Origin: a virus
Length of the DNA: 43,775 nt
IMG/VR virus record: IMGVR_UViG_3300009091_000006
Span: 1-43,775 of that record
Strand: one strand, 5' to 3'
How positions within the stretch are numbered: the first letter of the stretch is position 1; each line of letters begins with the position of its first letter. Below are positions 1-6,386 of the stretch, piece after piece. A model generated the notes under the pieces. The model worked only from the letters and a program-made list of their open reading frames with translations. It did not search any database and was not told where the DNA came from. A program made the translations under genes and the position numbers.

Positions 1-123
1 ATCTTTGTTAAACACTAGAGTTCTCATATCCTCTAAGTGTCTCTGTGTAGCAGCCAGGCTTCCTGCACTACCAGAACCTGCACTAGGACGTAAACCACAG
101 TCCCATAGCGAGTCCATCAGAAT
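1..123. repeat. Terminal direct repeat, left copy
   Basis: These 123 bases are identical to 43653-43775. The repeat lies wholly inside the coding sequence of a 95-aa gene that reads through the joined ends, so the likeliest meaning is an assembly overlap showing a circular or circularly permuted genome of 43652 bases. A true short terminal repeat on the virion DNA is possible but less likely, because such repeats usually sit in non-coding DNA. Confidence 0.95.
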
Positions 124-285
124 CTGAGCCTCAGTAGTTGACAAGGCGCAGACGGTTGGAGTAATACTGGCTTCTTCTACCTTTGTCATAATAAGAGGAG
201 AAGCTGCATAGCCTGTCTCTCTATCTAGTAGGGCTAGTTCCACGCCTCTTCCCCAAGGAAGTTGCTGAGCTATACATTCTAGCAT
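1..285 (-). CDS. Conserved phage hypothetical protein, 95 aa, crossing the record ends
   Basis: Translation from the ATG at 285 gives 95 codons down to base 1. The stop codon TAA is at 43650-43652 once the circle is closed. The start has a strong ribosome site (AAGGAGG about 9 bases upstream) and overlaps the stop of the Sak4-like gene by 7 bases. The protein has a single conserved-looking block, LMDSLWDCGLRPSAGSGSAG (residues 60-79), followed by HLEDMR. I associate this block with small phage proteins encoded beside recombination ATPases, but from memory only. There is no membrane segment or enzyme motif. By position it belongs to the recombination/replication group, between the Sak4-like ATPase and the putative ssDNA-binding protein. 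Confidence 0.85.
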   Translation of the reverse strand, partial: MLECIAQQLPWGRGVELALLDRETGYAASPLIMTKVEEASITPTVCALSTTEAQILMDSLWDCGLRPSAGSGSAGSLAATQRHLEDMRTLVFNKD

Positions 286-1124
286 TTTATAATCCCTCCT
301 TCTACAAGCACTGATCTCATATCCATCTCCTTGCTCTTTTCAATCAGGATATTTAAACGAGAGCCTGTTAAGGTATTAGTTTTATAAAGACTACTAGAAC
401 CTGCTACATGCTTTCCTAACTTCTTCTCCATGTAGATTACTGTCCCAAAGTATTTCCCTACCTTAGAGGAGAAAGCTCTGGTTCCTATTAATGGGAAAAC
501 CTTATCTGTCTTTACTCCATTGATATCTTCCTCCACTATTAAGGAATGAGTAATCATTACGAAGTTAGTAAAGTGAGCAGCTTGGATAACTCCTAGAATA
601 TCTCCTAGGTATTTAACCTGCGCCCCCCACTCATCGAAGGTCGGCTTGAATAGAATATCTCTTCCGGCACAGGCAAATGCTAGAGCAGAATCTCCTAATT
701 GACTACCAGAATCTATCACAATTAAGTCGTTACTAGTACAATCCTTTAAGCAGAAGTCTATCTGCTCTTTGTCTTTGCATTCTACGCAGCCTACTTTACC
801 ATGTTCTTGACAGATTTTAATAGGAGTCTTGGAAGAGAACATCTTTAGAACAGTCTCTATCCCACGGGGAAGCTCCCTAGTATCTGGGATGCAGATAGGG
901 ATTATCTTTTCCAGTTCCTTTTCTGTCAAATCCATATGGAGAAGTGTCTCGATTCCATTCTCTAAGTCTACCCAGAAGATTCTGTTTATCTCTGGAATCT
1001 TAGCTACTGTCCCGACGAATCTAGTCTTGCCAGTCTTAGCATCTCCGTAGATGAGAATAGAATGATTCCGTTTAGAAGAAGAGGAAAGGGAAGCAGCAGC
1101 CAAGGTCTTAAGATTGATTGCCAT
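279..1124 (-). CDS. Sak4-like RecA-fold ATPase (AAA_24), recombination
   Basis: This 281-aa P-loop ATPase of the AAA_24 type is the group usually named Sak4 in phages. Sak4 proteins promote strand annealing or exchange together with a phage ssDNA-binding protein. Walker A is GDAKTGKT at residues 27-34 and a Walker B-like strand is LIVIDSGSQ at about 134-142. Between them lies an insertion with C105, H108, C113 and C116, spaced like a small zinc knuckle, and further Cys at 125 and 129. The gene sits four bases after its upstream neighbour in the leftward operon. A putative ssDNA-binding protein gene lies two genes downstream across the record junction, the usual Sak4 setting. The family call is confident. 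The role in recombination versus replication is inferred. Confidence 0.85.
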   Translation of the reverse strand: MAINLKTLAAASLSSSSKRNHSILIYGDAKTGKTRFVGTVAKIPEINRIFWVDLENGIETLLHMDLTEKELEKIIPICIPDTRELPRGIETVLKMFSSKTPIKICQEHGKVGCVECKDKEQIDFCLKDCTSNDLIVIDSGSQLGDSALAFACAGRDILFKPTFDEWGAQVKYLGDILGVIQAAHFTNFVMITHSLIVEEDINGVKTDKVFPLIGTRAFSSKVGKYFGTVIYMEKKLGKHVAGSSSLYKTNTLTGSRLNILIEKSKEMDMRSVLVEGGIIKC

Positions 1125-1127
1125 TCC

Positions 1128-1349
1128 TTATTCCTCCTTACTAATTCTAATCAGATTCTTAATAACTGTAGGATTTAGGATAATTGTGTTGCTATCCACG
1201 CCTCTATTGTTCGTAGTAAGTTTTATCCAGTCACCTCGTACTTCTGCGTAGACTGAATCTCCTAAGTATTCCTTACTAGTAGGAGCGTTCGCTGCTTGTA
1301 AGTCAGTCAACACAGTTTTCTCTTGCTTTGAATCTGTTATCGAATTCAT
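1128..1349 (-). CDS. Small conserved phage protein, 73 aa
   Basis: A 73-aa soluble protein with a compact beta-rich core, YLGDSVYAEVRGDWIKLTT (residues 29-47), followed by an Asn-rich turn and a short C-terminal helix. The LGDSVY...IKLTT pattern resembles a small protein seen in many unrelated phages. No function is known to me. A GGAGG ribosome site lies 9 bases before the ATG. The first 47 bases overlap the end of the upstream pyrophosphohydrolase gene, an unusually long overlap, so translation is probably coupled. The alternative is a later start, but no good one is visible. Confidence 0.75.
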   Translation of the reverse strand: MNSITDSKQEKTVLTDLQAANAPTSKEYLGDSVYAEVRGDWIKLTTNNRGVDSNTIILNPTVIKNLIRISKEE

Positions 1350-1662
1350 GGTAAGTTGCCTCCCTTAGTTGTTGTTCAAGACAGAATAGAATCATACAGG
1401 CTGCATGAGCTAGGTGATTGAGGTTAGATTCTGGGTCTAATGTCTCTCCTTCGTTATTAGAAAGGAGGTGGCGCATCGCTGCGGAAAGGAGTCTATCTTG
1501 GGTTATCCCATTCCTCCAGTTATGAGCTGAGTATTTCTCTTTGCCAAAATCTAAGACTCTTGCTATCTCAAAGAGAGGCTTAGTTGGGATTAGAGAGATA
1601 GAGGGCTTATCTTGTTTGTTGGAATCGAACTTGATTCCTCCTATTTTAGCTGGCTTCTTCAT
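1303..1662 (-). CDS. dATP/dGTP diphosphohydrolase-like protein (DUF5664, MazG-type fold)
   Basis: A 119-aa all-alpha NTP pyrophosphohydrolase-like protein. Residues 31-50 carry the family signature FEIARVLDFGKEKYSAHNWR. It is followed by a helix with R64-H65 and by LDPES (75-79) and HLAHAACMILF (83-93), matching the DUF5664/dATP-dGTP diphosphohydrolase group. Proteins of this fold split dNTPs to dNMP and pyrophosphate with metal bound by Glu/Asp/His, so a role in adjusting dNTP pools during replication is likely. The length fits a single domain. It overlaps the upstream membrane-protein gene by 4 bases (ATGA type). Two further proteins of this broad class occur in the genome, near 37.8 kb and 40.2 kb. 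Confidence 0.8.
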   Translation of the reverse strand: MKKPAKIGGIKFDSNKQDKPSISLIPTKPLFEIARVLDFGKEKYSAHNWRNGITQDRLLSAAMRHLLSNNEGETLDPESNLNHLAHAACMILFCLEQQLREATYHEFDNRFKARENCVD

Positions 1663-1943
1663 TTCTTATTCTCCTCTTGTTTAGTCTTAATTGAACTCTG
1701 TAAGTTTAGTTCTGTTGCTAGTGAATCCATTGCCTCAAAGTGCAGCATTATCTTCTCTGCTTCTGGTGTGGTTTTAACAGGAGTAGTTACTACTATTCCT
1801 CCTACCTCTAGCTGTTGTGTAATAAGAGAGTAACTACCGCAGATAGCTAAAGCTATTATTACTATAAGAGTTAATAGAACTAGAACTTCTCTTACTCTGT
1901 TATGATGCTGGATAAGTTGCTTATTGAGTTCGTGGAGCTTCAT
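1659..1943 (-). CDS. Single-pass membrane protein, 94 aa (possible second exon)
   Basis: The unspliced ORF encodes 94 aa with one clear membrane segment at residues 20-42 (VLVLLTLIVIIALAICG), a polar N-terminus and a Glu/Lys-rich C-terminal tail that could form a helix. Function is unknown. The ribosome site is weak (AAGGA 10 bases upstream). The reading frame stays open upstream of the ATG for eight codons, up to a TAA at 1968-1970, next to the 3' end of the group I intron. It could therefore be exon 2 of a spliced gene whose exon 1 is the 50-aa ORF at 2597-2749. The alternative is an ordinary gene starting at this ATG. Confidence 0.7.
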   Translation of the reverse strand: MKLHELNKQLIQHHNRVREVLVLLTLIVIIALAICGSYSLITQQLEVGGIVVTTPVKTTPEAEKIMLHFEAMDSLATELNLQSSIKTKQEENKK

Positions 1944-1958
1944 TTCTTTTCTTTCCTT

Positions 1959-2599
1959 CTTTCCTTGTTATTGCATTAAGTAATGCTACCACTTCAACTT
2001 TCGCTGCCACTTCCTAACCGCTGTCCTTATTAGGAGTTCTGCGTTGTCTCGGTATGTTCGTGGTCTGGACTATGCTATCGCCATTGCTTCCACCTTCTTG
2101 TCTATTGGTGGCCTTACTATCCCAAGTTCGGGCTTAGCTTCAGCTTTAGGCATTCCGTCTCTAGTCTCTACACCTTCCCCTTAGCTCTACTACTATTAGT
2201 CTTTTTACAGGGCTGTGATGTGACACCTGTAAGGGGCTTGGCTCGGCGTTGGCATTCTCTTAACCAGATTATTGGCTAGTAATTACTAACCAGTCCAGCA
2301 TCTTATCCAATTATAGGACTCTTATTCAGAGTGAGATTAAGCGTTCGCCGAATTTACGGAAATTCAATTACTAAGAACCAAGGCTAATGGCATATTGTAT
2401 AACTACTATGCTTGACTATCTTTAATTAAGCCAACATCTTATCCAAGATCGGTTAAATATCGGATGACTTAATAGTTCTAATCTAGCGGGTTTCCCTTGA
2501 GTTGTTACGCCTTATTATGTGCGAAGTTGCATCGCAGCATTAACCTTATAACAAGACTACCAACTCATTTTTCGCTAGCGACCTTCTATTTCTATTCTA
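1959..2599 (-). ncRNA. Group I self-splicing intron, no internal ORF
   Basis: On the minus strand this gap carries the conserved group I core in the correct order. The P element AACTCAAGGGAAACCC is at 2503-2488, Q (AACGCCGAGCCAAG) at 2250-2237, R (GTGTAGAGACTAGAGACGG) at 2173-2155 and S (GATAGCATAGTCC) at 2079-2067. Pairings visible by eye: P2 TGCGA/TCGCA (2536-2532 with 2524-2520), P3 AGGCGT/ATGCCT (2512-2507 with 2153-2148), P6 CCCCTT/AAGGGG (2236-2231 with 2182-2177), P6a ACAGG/CCTGT (2230-2226 with 2211-2207), P7 GACTA/TAGTC (2166-2162 with 2072-2068), and a hairpin GCATTACTTAATGC (1986-1973). A guide GTCTT at 2557-2553 can form P1 with AAGGT (exon ending at 2581) or GGGAT (exon ending at 2600). 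The exact ends are therefore uncertain: 2580 or 2599 on the 5' side, and a G between about 1951 and 2000 on the 3' side. There is no homing endonuclease reading frame. Confidence 0.88.
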
Positions 2600-2749
2600 A
2601 TCCCTCCATATATATTTCTTTCTAGGTTTTCTTCCCTCCTTCTTAGCTAGTATCTCCTCTAGAATTTGTGCTGTGCTTCTATTCAAGCTTAGGGCATTAA
2701 GTTTACGCTGCTGTTGATGGTTTCTTGCTTGATGCTTTGTGCGTGTCAT
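2597..2749 (-). CDS. Small basic ORF, 50 aa (possible first exon)
   Basis: The ATG overlaps the stop of the upstream nuclease gene as ATGA, so it is very probably translated. Unspliced, it gives 50 aa, Gln/Asn/Arg-rich at the start (TKHQARNHQQQRK) and ending KKEGRKPRKKYIWRD before TAG. No family is recognised. The TAG stop follows directly after GGGAT, one of two possible group I 5' splice sites. Splicing there would remove the stop and, with a 3' site after base 1959, continue in frame into the membrane protein at 1659-1943. If the 5' site is instead at 2581, the ORF ends before the intron and stands alone. Confidence 0.65.
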   Translation of the reverse strand: MTRTKHQARNHQQQRKLNALSLNRSTAQILEEILAKKEGRKPRKKYIWRD

Positions 2750-3636
2750 TTTGCTATCCTCTCTATATGATTGTTAATAACTTCTTCTAACTGAAACGTA
2801 AACTGATAATCTATCTCATCCTTTGAAAGCTCTCTAGGTCTGTCGAGATTATGGAGTTGACAAGTATTAAAATGCTGGCAAGGTCTCATAAACTGGAGGC
2901 AGCTCTCCCCTCTTAGTGGAAAGACTTGAGCTTCTATCATCTTCCCTAATCTCTCAACGTCAAGACTTAAACTAATAAACCAATTAAAACGATCTGCTAA
3001 AGTCTTTTGGAAAGTAAGAAGCTGAACCTTAACTGAGCCGAAAGTCTTCTTATTCAGCTGAGCTATCAGGTAGATAACTTCATATTCACTCTGGTCTTCT
3101 CCTACTATCTGGTCAAGGATAATAGAATAGCCTAGGGCTTGTCCTGAATTAGCAAATACAGGACTAAGGTCGAATAAGCTTAAACCTGTTGTTTTAACTT
3201 CTAGAATAGCCATCTTCCCTGTTAGCTTATTCCTAAGGACTACGTCAACGTAGCCTACGAAGTAGCAGTTCTCATCTATATCTAAGCGAAAGGAGAGTTC
3301 TACTGCTGGCTTGAAGTTGAAGGTAGAGACTTCGTAATCCTGAAGGAGAAGCTCTAAGTTAGGAACTGAGGCTAAGCAAGCTATTACTAAGGTCTCTTCT
3401 GTCTTGCTGTCATCCTCCATTATAGGCCAATATTCTAGCCAGGCTTTATAGAGGGAAGCTGTAATATCTTGAGTTAAAAGGTAGGTGGAGACAAAGACTC
3501 CGTAGGCTTTACCATAAACTAGATGAGAAGATTCCTCTCTAGTAGAATCTCCTTCTAAAAGTCTCTCTAGTTGGAACTTCCGCTCACAAGTAAGGAAAGT
3601 CTTTAGAGCAGAATGACTAAGACGAATCTTTTCCAT
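2746..3636 (-). CDS. Cas4/AddB-like PD-(D/E)XK nuclease with Fe-S cysteines
   Basis: A 296-aa protein of the PD-(D/E)XK (PDDEXK_1, Cas4/RecB-nuclease) superfamily. It opens with RLSHSALKTFLTCERKFQLE (residues 5-24), the usual N-terminal helix carrying the first cysteine (C17). The catalytic region reads GYVDVVLRN...ILEVKTTG, giving the D and E-x-K residues. Near the C-terminus three cysteines occur in CLQFMRPCQHFNTC, which with C17 would bind a 4Fe-4S cluster. Such enzymes resect DNA ends. With the Sak4-like ATPase and the RecD-like helicase in the same operon, a recombination or replication-repair role is likely. Its stop overlaps the start of the 50-aa ORF. Confidence 0.85.
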   Translation of the reverse strand: MEKIRLSHSALKTFLTCERKFQLERLLEGDSTREESSHLVYGKAYGVFVSTYLLTQDITASLYKAWLEYWPIMEDDSKTEETLVIACLASVPNLELLLQDYEVSTFNFKPAVELSFRLDIDENCYFVGYVDVVLRNKLTGKMAILEVKTTGLSLFDLSPVFANSGQALGYSIILDQIVGEDQSEYEVIYLIAQLNKKTFGSVKVQLLTFQKTLADRFNWFISLSLDVERLGKMIEAQVFPLRGESCLQFMRPCQHFNTCQLHNLDRPRELSKDEIDYQFTFQLEEVINNHIERIAK

Positions 3637-3638
3637 TC

Positions 3639-3902
3639 CTACTCTACCACTATCTTGGCTGCTAGGACTTCTACTTCTTCTGTCCCTACAATAGAGAAGA
3701 GAGTTCCTGTTACTAGGTTGACAATGAATACATCACTTCTGTTAAGAACCTCAGTGACTAGAGTAGAATTAAGGAGGAAGGACGTTGGTTTAACTCGAAG
3801 GATAGTAGATTTATCCTGGCTGCGTTTGAGTGCAACTCCGTAGGGAGCTTGGTTGATTTGTAGTTTTGTTGTTTTGTCTTTAGCGGGCTTAATGATTTCC
3901 AT
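3639..3902 (-). CDS. Hypothetical protein, 87 aa
   Basis: A soluble 87-aa protein with a basic N-terminal third (MEIIKPAKDKTTKLQ) and a C-terminal part of alternating beta-type residues ending EEVEVLAAKIVVE. I recognise no family and see no catalytic or metal-binding motif. Its start has a GGAG site, and it lies two bases before the nuclease gene in the same operon, so co-expression is clear and function is not. Confidence 0.65.
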   Translation of the reverse strand: MEIIKPAKDKTTKLQINQAPYGVALKRSQDKSTILRVKPTSFLLNSTLVTEVLNRSDVFIVNLVTGTLFSIVGTEEVEVLAAKIVVE

Positions 3903-3942
3903 TTTCTTTTCTCCTTTTTCTCTTATTTGTTTTATTCTAGTT

Positions 3943-4242
3943 TTATTTATTAGTTAGTGCATCTACTGCTCTCAGGGAGTAGATATGATACTCATCTCCC
4001 CATCTTTGAATAGCTCCTGCGTAGATTACAGTAGGGTTATCTTTCCTAGTAGCAGTATACCAGACCATGGCTCCGCCGTAAGAGCCTCCAATCCAATTAC
4101 CATACTGGTAGCCTTCGTAGCCTTTAATGGTATAACCTGCTTGAGCTAGTACTTCAGGAGCATGGGCTTTTACATCATCTAGATTACTATTAGTGCAACC
4201 TACGATAGACGATAGTAGTAATGCTGAGATAATCTTTTTCAC
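3943..4242 (-). CDS. Predicted lipoprotein, 99 aa
   Basis: The N-terminus is a compact signal peptide, MKKIISALLLSSIVGC, with a lipobox I-V-G-C. Cleavage before C16 and lipidation are expected, leaving a small 84-residue domain rich in Tyr, Trp and Gly (GYEGYQYGNWIGGSYGG). The rest has no membrane segment. Phage-encoded lipoproteins of this size in early operons often act in superinfection exclusion by masking a receptor or blocking DNA entry. That role is inferred from size and placement, not from homology. The gene is separated from its downstream neighbour by 40 bases and has a good GGAG ribosome site. Confidence 0.75.
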   Translation of the reverse strand: MKKIISALLLSSIVGCTNSNLDDVKAHAPEVLAQAGYTIKGYEGYQYGNWIGGSYGGAMVWYTATRKDNPTVIYAGAIQRWGDEYHIYSLRAVDALTNK

Positions 4243-4251
4243 TTTCTTCTC

Positions 4252-4554
4252 CTAGAAGTCGTCTGAGTTAAGTGCAGCCTGTAAGTCTGCTTGAGTTAGT
4301 TTAACCTTAGTCTTATCAGCTTTAGCTGCTGTCTTTTTAACAGTAGAAGCTGAAAGAGCTATGCCTGTCATTCTCCTTAGGCTTGCTACCATTAAGCCTA
4401 TATCCTCGTCTTTTAGAAGCATGCAGGCGGCCGGATTAGCTAGTAAGGCTTTCTTAAGAGAGGCCATCTCTCCTTTGAGATTCTCTCCGCTAAGGTCTTC
4501 TAGCTGTTGAATCTTAGCTTGAATGTCGGCCGCTATCTGGGAAGTTTCAGTCAT
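4252..4554 (-). CDS. Hypothetical helical protein, 100 aa
   Basis: A 100-aa, mainly helical protein: an N-terminal stretch that could form a coiled coil (QIAADIQAKIQQLEDLSG), a middle segment PAACMLLKDEDIGLMVASLR, and a Lys-rich linker before a C-terminal LTQADLQAALNSDDF. No family is recognised with certainty. The separate basic and acidic ends suggest a protein- or nucleic-acid-binding role, which is conjecture. It follows the 63-aa gene by one base. Confidence 0.7.
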   Translation of the reverse strand: MTETSQIAADIQAKIQQLEDLSGENLKGEMASLKKALLANPAACMLLKDEDIGLMVASLRRMTGIALSASTVKKTAAKADKTKVKLTQADLQAALNSDDF

Positions 4555-4555
4555 G

Positions 4556-4747
4556 TTAGGCTACTCTCTTTCTTTGTCCAAGCTCTGTGATAGCGTAGAT
4601 TCCTTTGTTGCTAGGAGAAGCTGTCGAGGCTGCTAGAGCTTCCTCTGCCTCCTTGAAGTTCTTTGTGAACTCTACTGTCACTGAGTTGGATTTGACATCA
4701 TAGACAGTAGAGTTGTTAAAGCTAGTTTTCTTAGAAGGGGATGTCAT
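4556..4747 (-). CDS. Hypothetical protein, 63 aa
   Basis: A 63-aa protein, Ser/Thr/Asn-rich at the N-terminus with a beta-prone middle (STVYDVKSNSVTVEFTK) and a short basic end GQRKRVA. No function is recognised. It overlaps the end of the upstream DDIPF-ended gene by 17 bases, which argues for coupled translation. Confidence 0.65.
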   Translation of the reverse strand: MTSPSKKTSFNNSTVYDVKSNSVTVEFTKNFKEAEEALAASTASPSNKGIYAITELGQRKRVA

Positions 4748-4937
4748 CTTTAGCTCCTTCTTCTACTGTCTTAGCTGAAGTCATTGTAGTTGCAGCGATA
4801 GAAAGATTAGCTAATACCTTTCCATAGTCAGGACTGGGATAAGAGGTAAGATTCTTCTCTTTCTCTACTAGCTGAAGTTGCTGAAGTCTTTCCATTTGAG
4901 TTATAATCTCACTTAAGTTTTTCATTTTGGTTTTCAT
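4731..4937 (-). CDS. Small protein with an SSB-like C-terminal tip (DDIPF), 68 aa
   Basis: I chose the ATG at 4937, not 4952, because GGAG lies 9 bases upstream and the ATG falls one base after the preceding stop codon. The protein is short: a helical N-terminal segment (LSEIITQMERLQQLQLVEKE) and a Ser/Thr/Ala-rich second half. It ends EEGAKDDIPF, closely matching the acidic tip of bacterial SSB (DDDIPF), which recruits RecO, RecQ, PriA, exonuclease I and other partners. No OB fold can fit in 68 aa, so it is not an SSB. A role as an SSB-tail mimic or adaptor for host or phage replication proteins is inferred. Confidence 0.75.
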   Translation of the reverse strand: MKTKMKNLSEIITQMERLQQLQLVEKEKNLTSYPSPDYGKVLANLSIAATTMTSAKTVEEGAKDDIPF

Positions 4938-4938
4938 T

Positions 4939-5346
4939 TTAGAATGCTCCATCTGGTATTGTTAGTTTAAGAACAGGGACAGCAGTTCTCTCCCTTAGGG
5001 AGATTACTAGGGCTATTATGTCTGGATTATCTGTTCCGTAGGTTGAGGTGAAGCTTAAAACTGTATCATCTACTACCTGTTCTGCTGCTTTTAACTTAGC
5101 TAGTTGCCTAGCTTTGTGGTTTCTTAACCCCATTTTAACCTTCTCTACTATGTCAGAAGGAATCTCAATGATTATCTCTCCATTAAGAAGAACAGAAGCA
5201 TAGATGTCAGCGTAAGACATTCCATTACTAAAATCAACCTCTGTCTCCTGTTTGATAGGAGCTTCTGCTTTCATAGAAGCTTCCAACTTGGAGAGTTCTA
5301 GTTGCTCTGCTGGAGTTAGATTAAACTCTTCTGGTTCTTCGTTCAT
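4939..5346 (-). CDS. Hypothetical protein, 135 aa
   Basis: A 135-aa protein with an acidic N-terminus (MNEEPEEFNLTPAEQLELSK), a central beta segment (LLNGEIIIEIPSDIVEKVKM), a basic helix (GLRNHKARQLAKLKAAEQ) and a C-terminal beta-rich end. The basic helix could contact nucleic acid, but no family is recognised. It overlaps the upstream gene by 4 bases and is followed one base later by the DDIPF-ended gene, so all three are probably translated together. Confidence 0.7.
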   Translation of the reverse strand: MNEEPEEFNLTPAEQLELSKLEASMKAEAPIKQETEVDFSNGMSYADIYASVLLNGEIIIEIPSDIVEKVKMGLRNHKARQLAKLKAAEQVVDDTVLSFTSTYGTDNPDIIALVISLRERTAVPVLKLTIPDGAF

Positions 5347-5765
5347 TGTAGTTCCCTTGTTGAATAATGCTTTGCTAAGATTGTTGCTAACACAAATGTG
5401 GCTGCTTCTGGATATAAGCCACTAAAAGTAGAGAAGAAGATTGTTGCCCATCTTCTTTCCTCTGAGCAGCTTCTACAGTAGGGGCAGCCCGTTCTCACTC
5501 TTCCGCCCATTGTTGAGCCTAAGATAGTGAAGCAGTTAGAGCAGATGTCGGGGGCTTCTTCCCAACTGAAGTCTAACTCTGTTCTTAGAACTATATAGGC
5601 TGAAGTCTTACCTCCGAAGAACTCAAGAACTTCTTTATACTCTTCTCTGTCGTTTATTTTCAAAAGAGTAGCTCGAAGAGAGTTAGAGAATAAAGAGACT
5701 GCTAGAAGGGTTAGTTCATCTAAGTCAGGAATCATTATTTCACAAAAATTGATTTTTTGCAACAT
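5343..5765 (-). CDS. Putative zinc-ribbon protein, 140 aa
   Basis: The middle of this 140-aa protein carries two cysteine pairs typical of a zinc ribbon: ICSNC, then about 15 residues later TGCPYCRSC. The flanking regions are helical and hydrophobic. The first ATG is kept because GGGAGA lies 7 bases upstream, although the start overlaps the preceding gene by 26 bases. A zinc-bound fold is well supported by spacing. Whether it binds DNA, RNA or protein cannot be told. Confidence 0.65.
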   Translation of the reverse strand: MLQKINFCEIMIPDLDELTLLAVSLFSNSLRATLLKINDREEYKEVLEFFGGKTSAYIVLRTELDFSWEEAPDICSNCFTILGSTMGGRVRTGCPYCRSCSEERRWATIFFSTFSGLYPEAATFVLATILAKHYSTRELQ

Positions 5766-6138
5766 TTTTTTCTCCCAAAGCTAGGATTACAGCTTGAGCT
5801 ACTATTCCTCCTGTATGTGGAACCCAATAGTTCTTATGTTTTTCTATTTCTTCAGCCTCTTTATTGCATAGAGAAGTTATTTTGTAGAAATTAGTAGGAC
5901 GAGCACTGGGATTATTTCCCATTCTTTTAGTGGAAACTAGTTCTATCTTTCCCGCTCTTACTAGATTTCCTATCATCTTATAAATAGAGGCAGAAGAATA
6001 GTTAGGACTAGTAGAGCTTTTTATCCTCTTTATAACCTCGTTGGTAGTGAAAGCAGTAGGAGCTGGATAAGTTGCTACTAGTAAGTTTTCTACGAATAGC
6101 CTAGAGAGTTTAATCTTAATCCTAATCTTAGAAGTCAT
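5740..6138 (-). CDS. Winged-helix DNA-binding protein, 132 aa
   Basis: The ORF is open further upstream, but the ATG at 6138 has AAAAGGA at good spacing and gives a 132-aa protein starting MTSKIRIKIKLSR. Residues about 30-75 read as a winged helix-turn-helix: FTTNEVIKRI, then SSASIYKMIGNLVRAGKIEL with a recognition helix and a beta wing. It is a plausible regulator of phage or host promoters, or a replication accessory factor. No effector domain is seen. The C-terminal 50 residues are unassigned. Confidence 0.7.
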   Translation of the reverse strand: MTSKIRIKIKLSRLFVENLLVATYPAPTAFTTNEVIKRIKSSTSPNYSSASIYKMIGNLVRAGKIELVSTKRMGNNPSARPTNFYKITSLCNKEAEEIEKHKNYWVPHTGGIVAQAVILALGEKNVAKNQFL

Positions 6139-6142
6139 TTTC

Positions 6143-6364
6143 TTATCCTTTTCTCTTCTTACGTTGCTCTGCTTGACACTGGACACATCTGTCATTAATA
6201 GCATATCTACCTTTATTATGATTGAACCCACAAGAAAGTCCTGCATAGACTATATAATTCTCCTGTAAAGCAAAGAGTCTATTTTGCTGGAAAGTAAGTT
6301 TTCTTCTAAGGCTAGCAATTGCTTCTCTAGTAGTAGTTATTGCTTTAAACTTATTAGAGTTCAT
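6143..6364 (-). CDS. Small zinc-binding-type protein, 73 aa
   Basis: A basic 73-aa protein with an N-terminal helix (TTTREAIASLRRKLTFQQN) and a C-terminal half carrying Cys/His residues (SCGFNHNKGRYAINDRCVQC), a spacing that could hold one zinc ion, then a basic end QRKKRKG. It lies four bases upstream of the winged-helix gene. The basic tail suggests nucleic-acid contact. I recognise no family. Confidence 0.65.
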   Translation of the reverse strand: MNSNKFKAITTTREAIASLRRKLTFQQNRLFALQENYIVYAGLSCGFNHNKGRYAINDRCVQCQAEQRKKRKG

Positions 6365-6386
6365 TTGATAGTTCCTTTTTTCTGTT

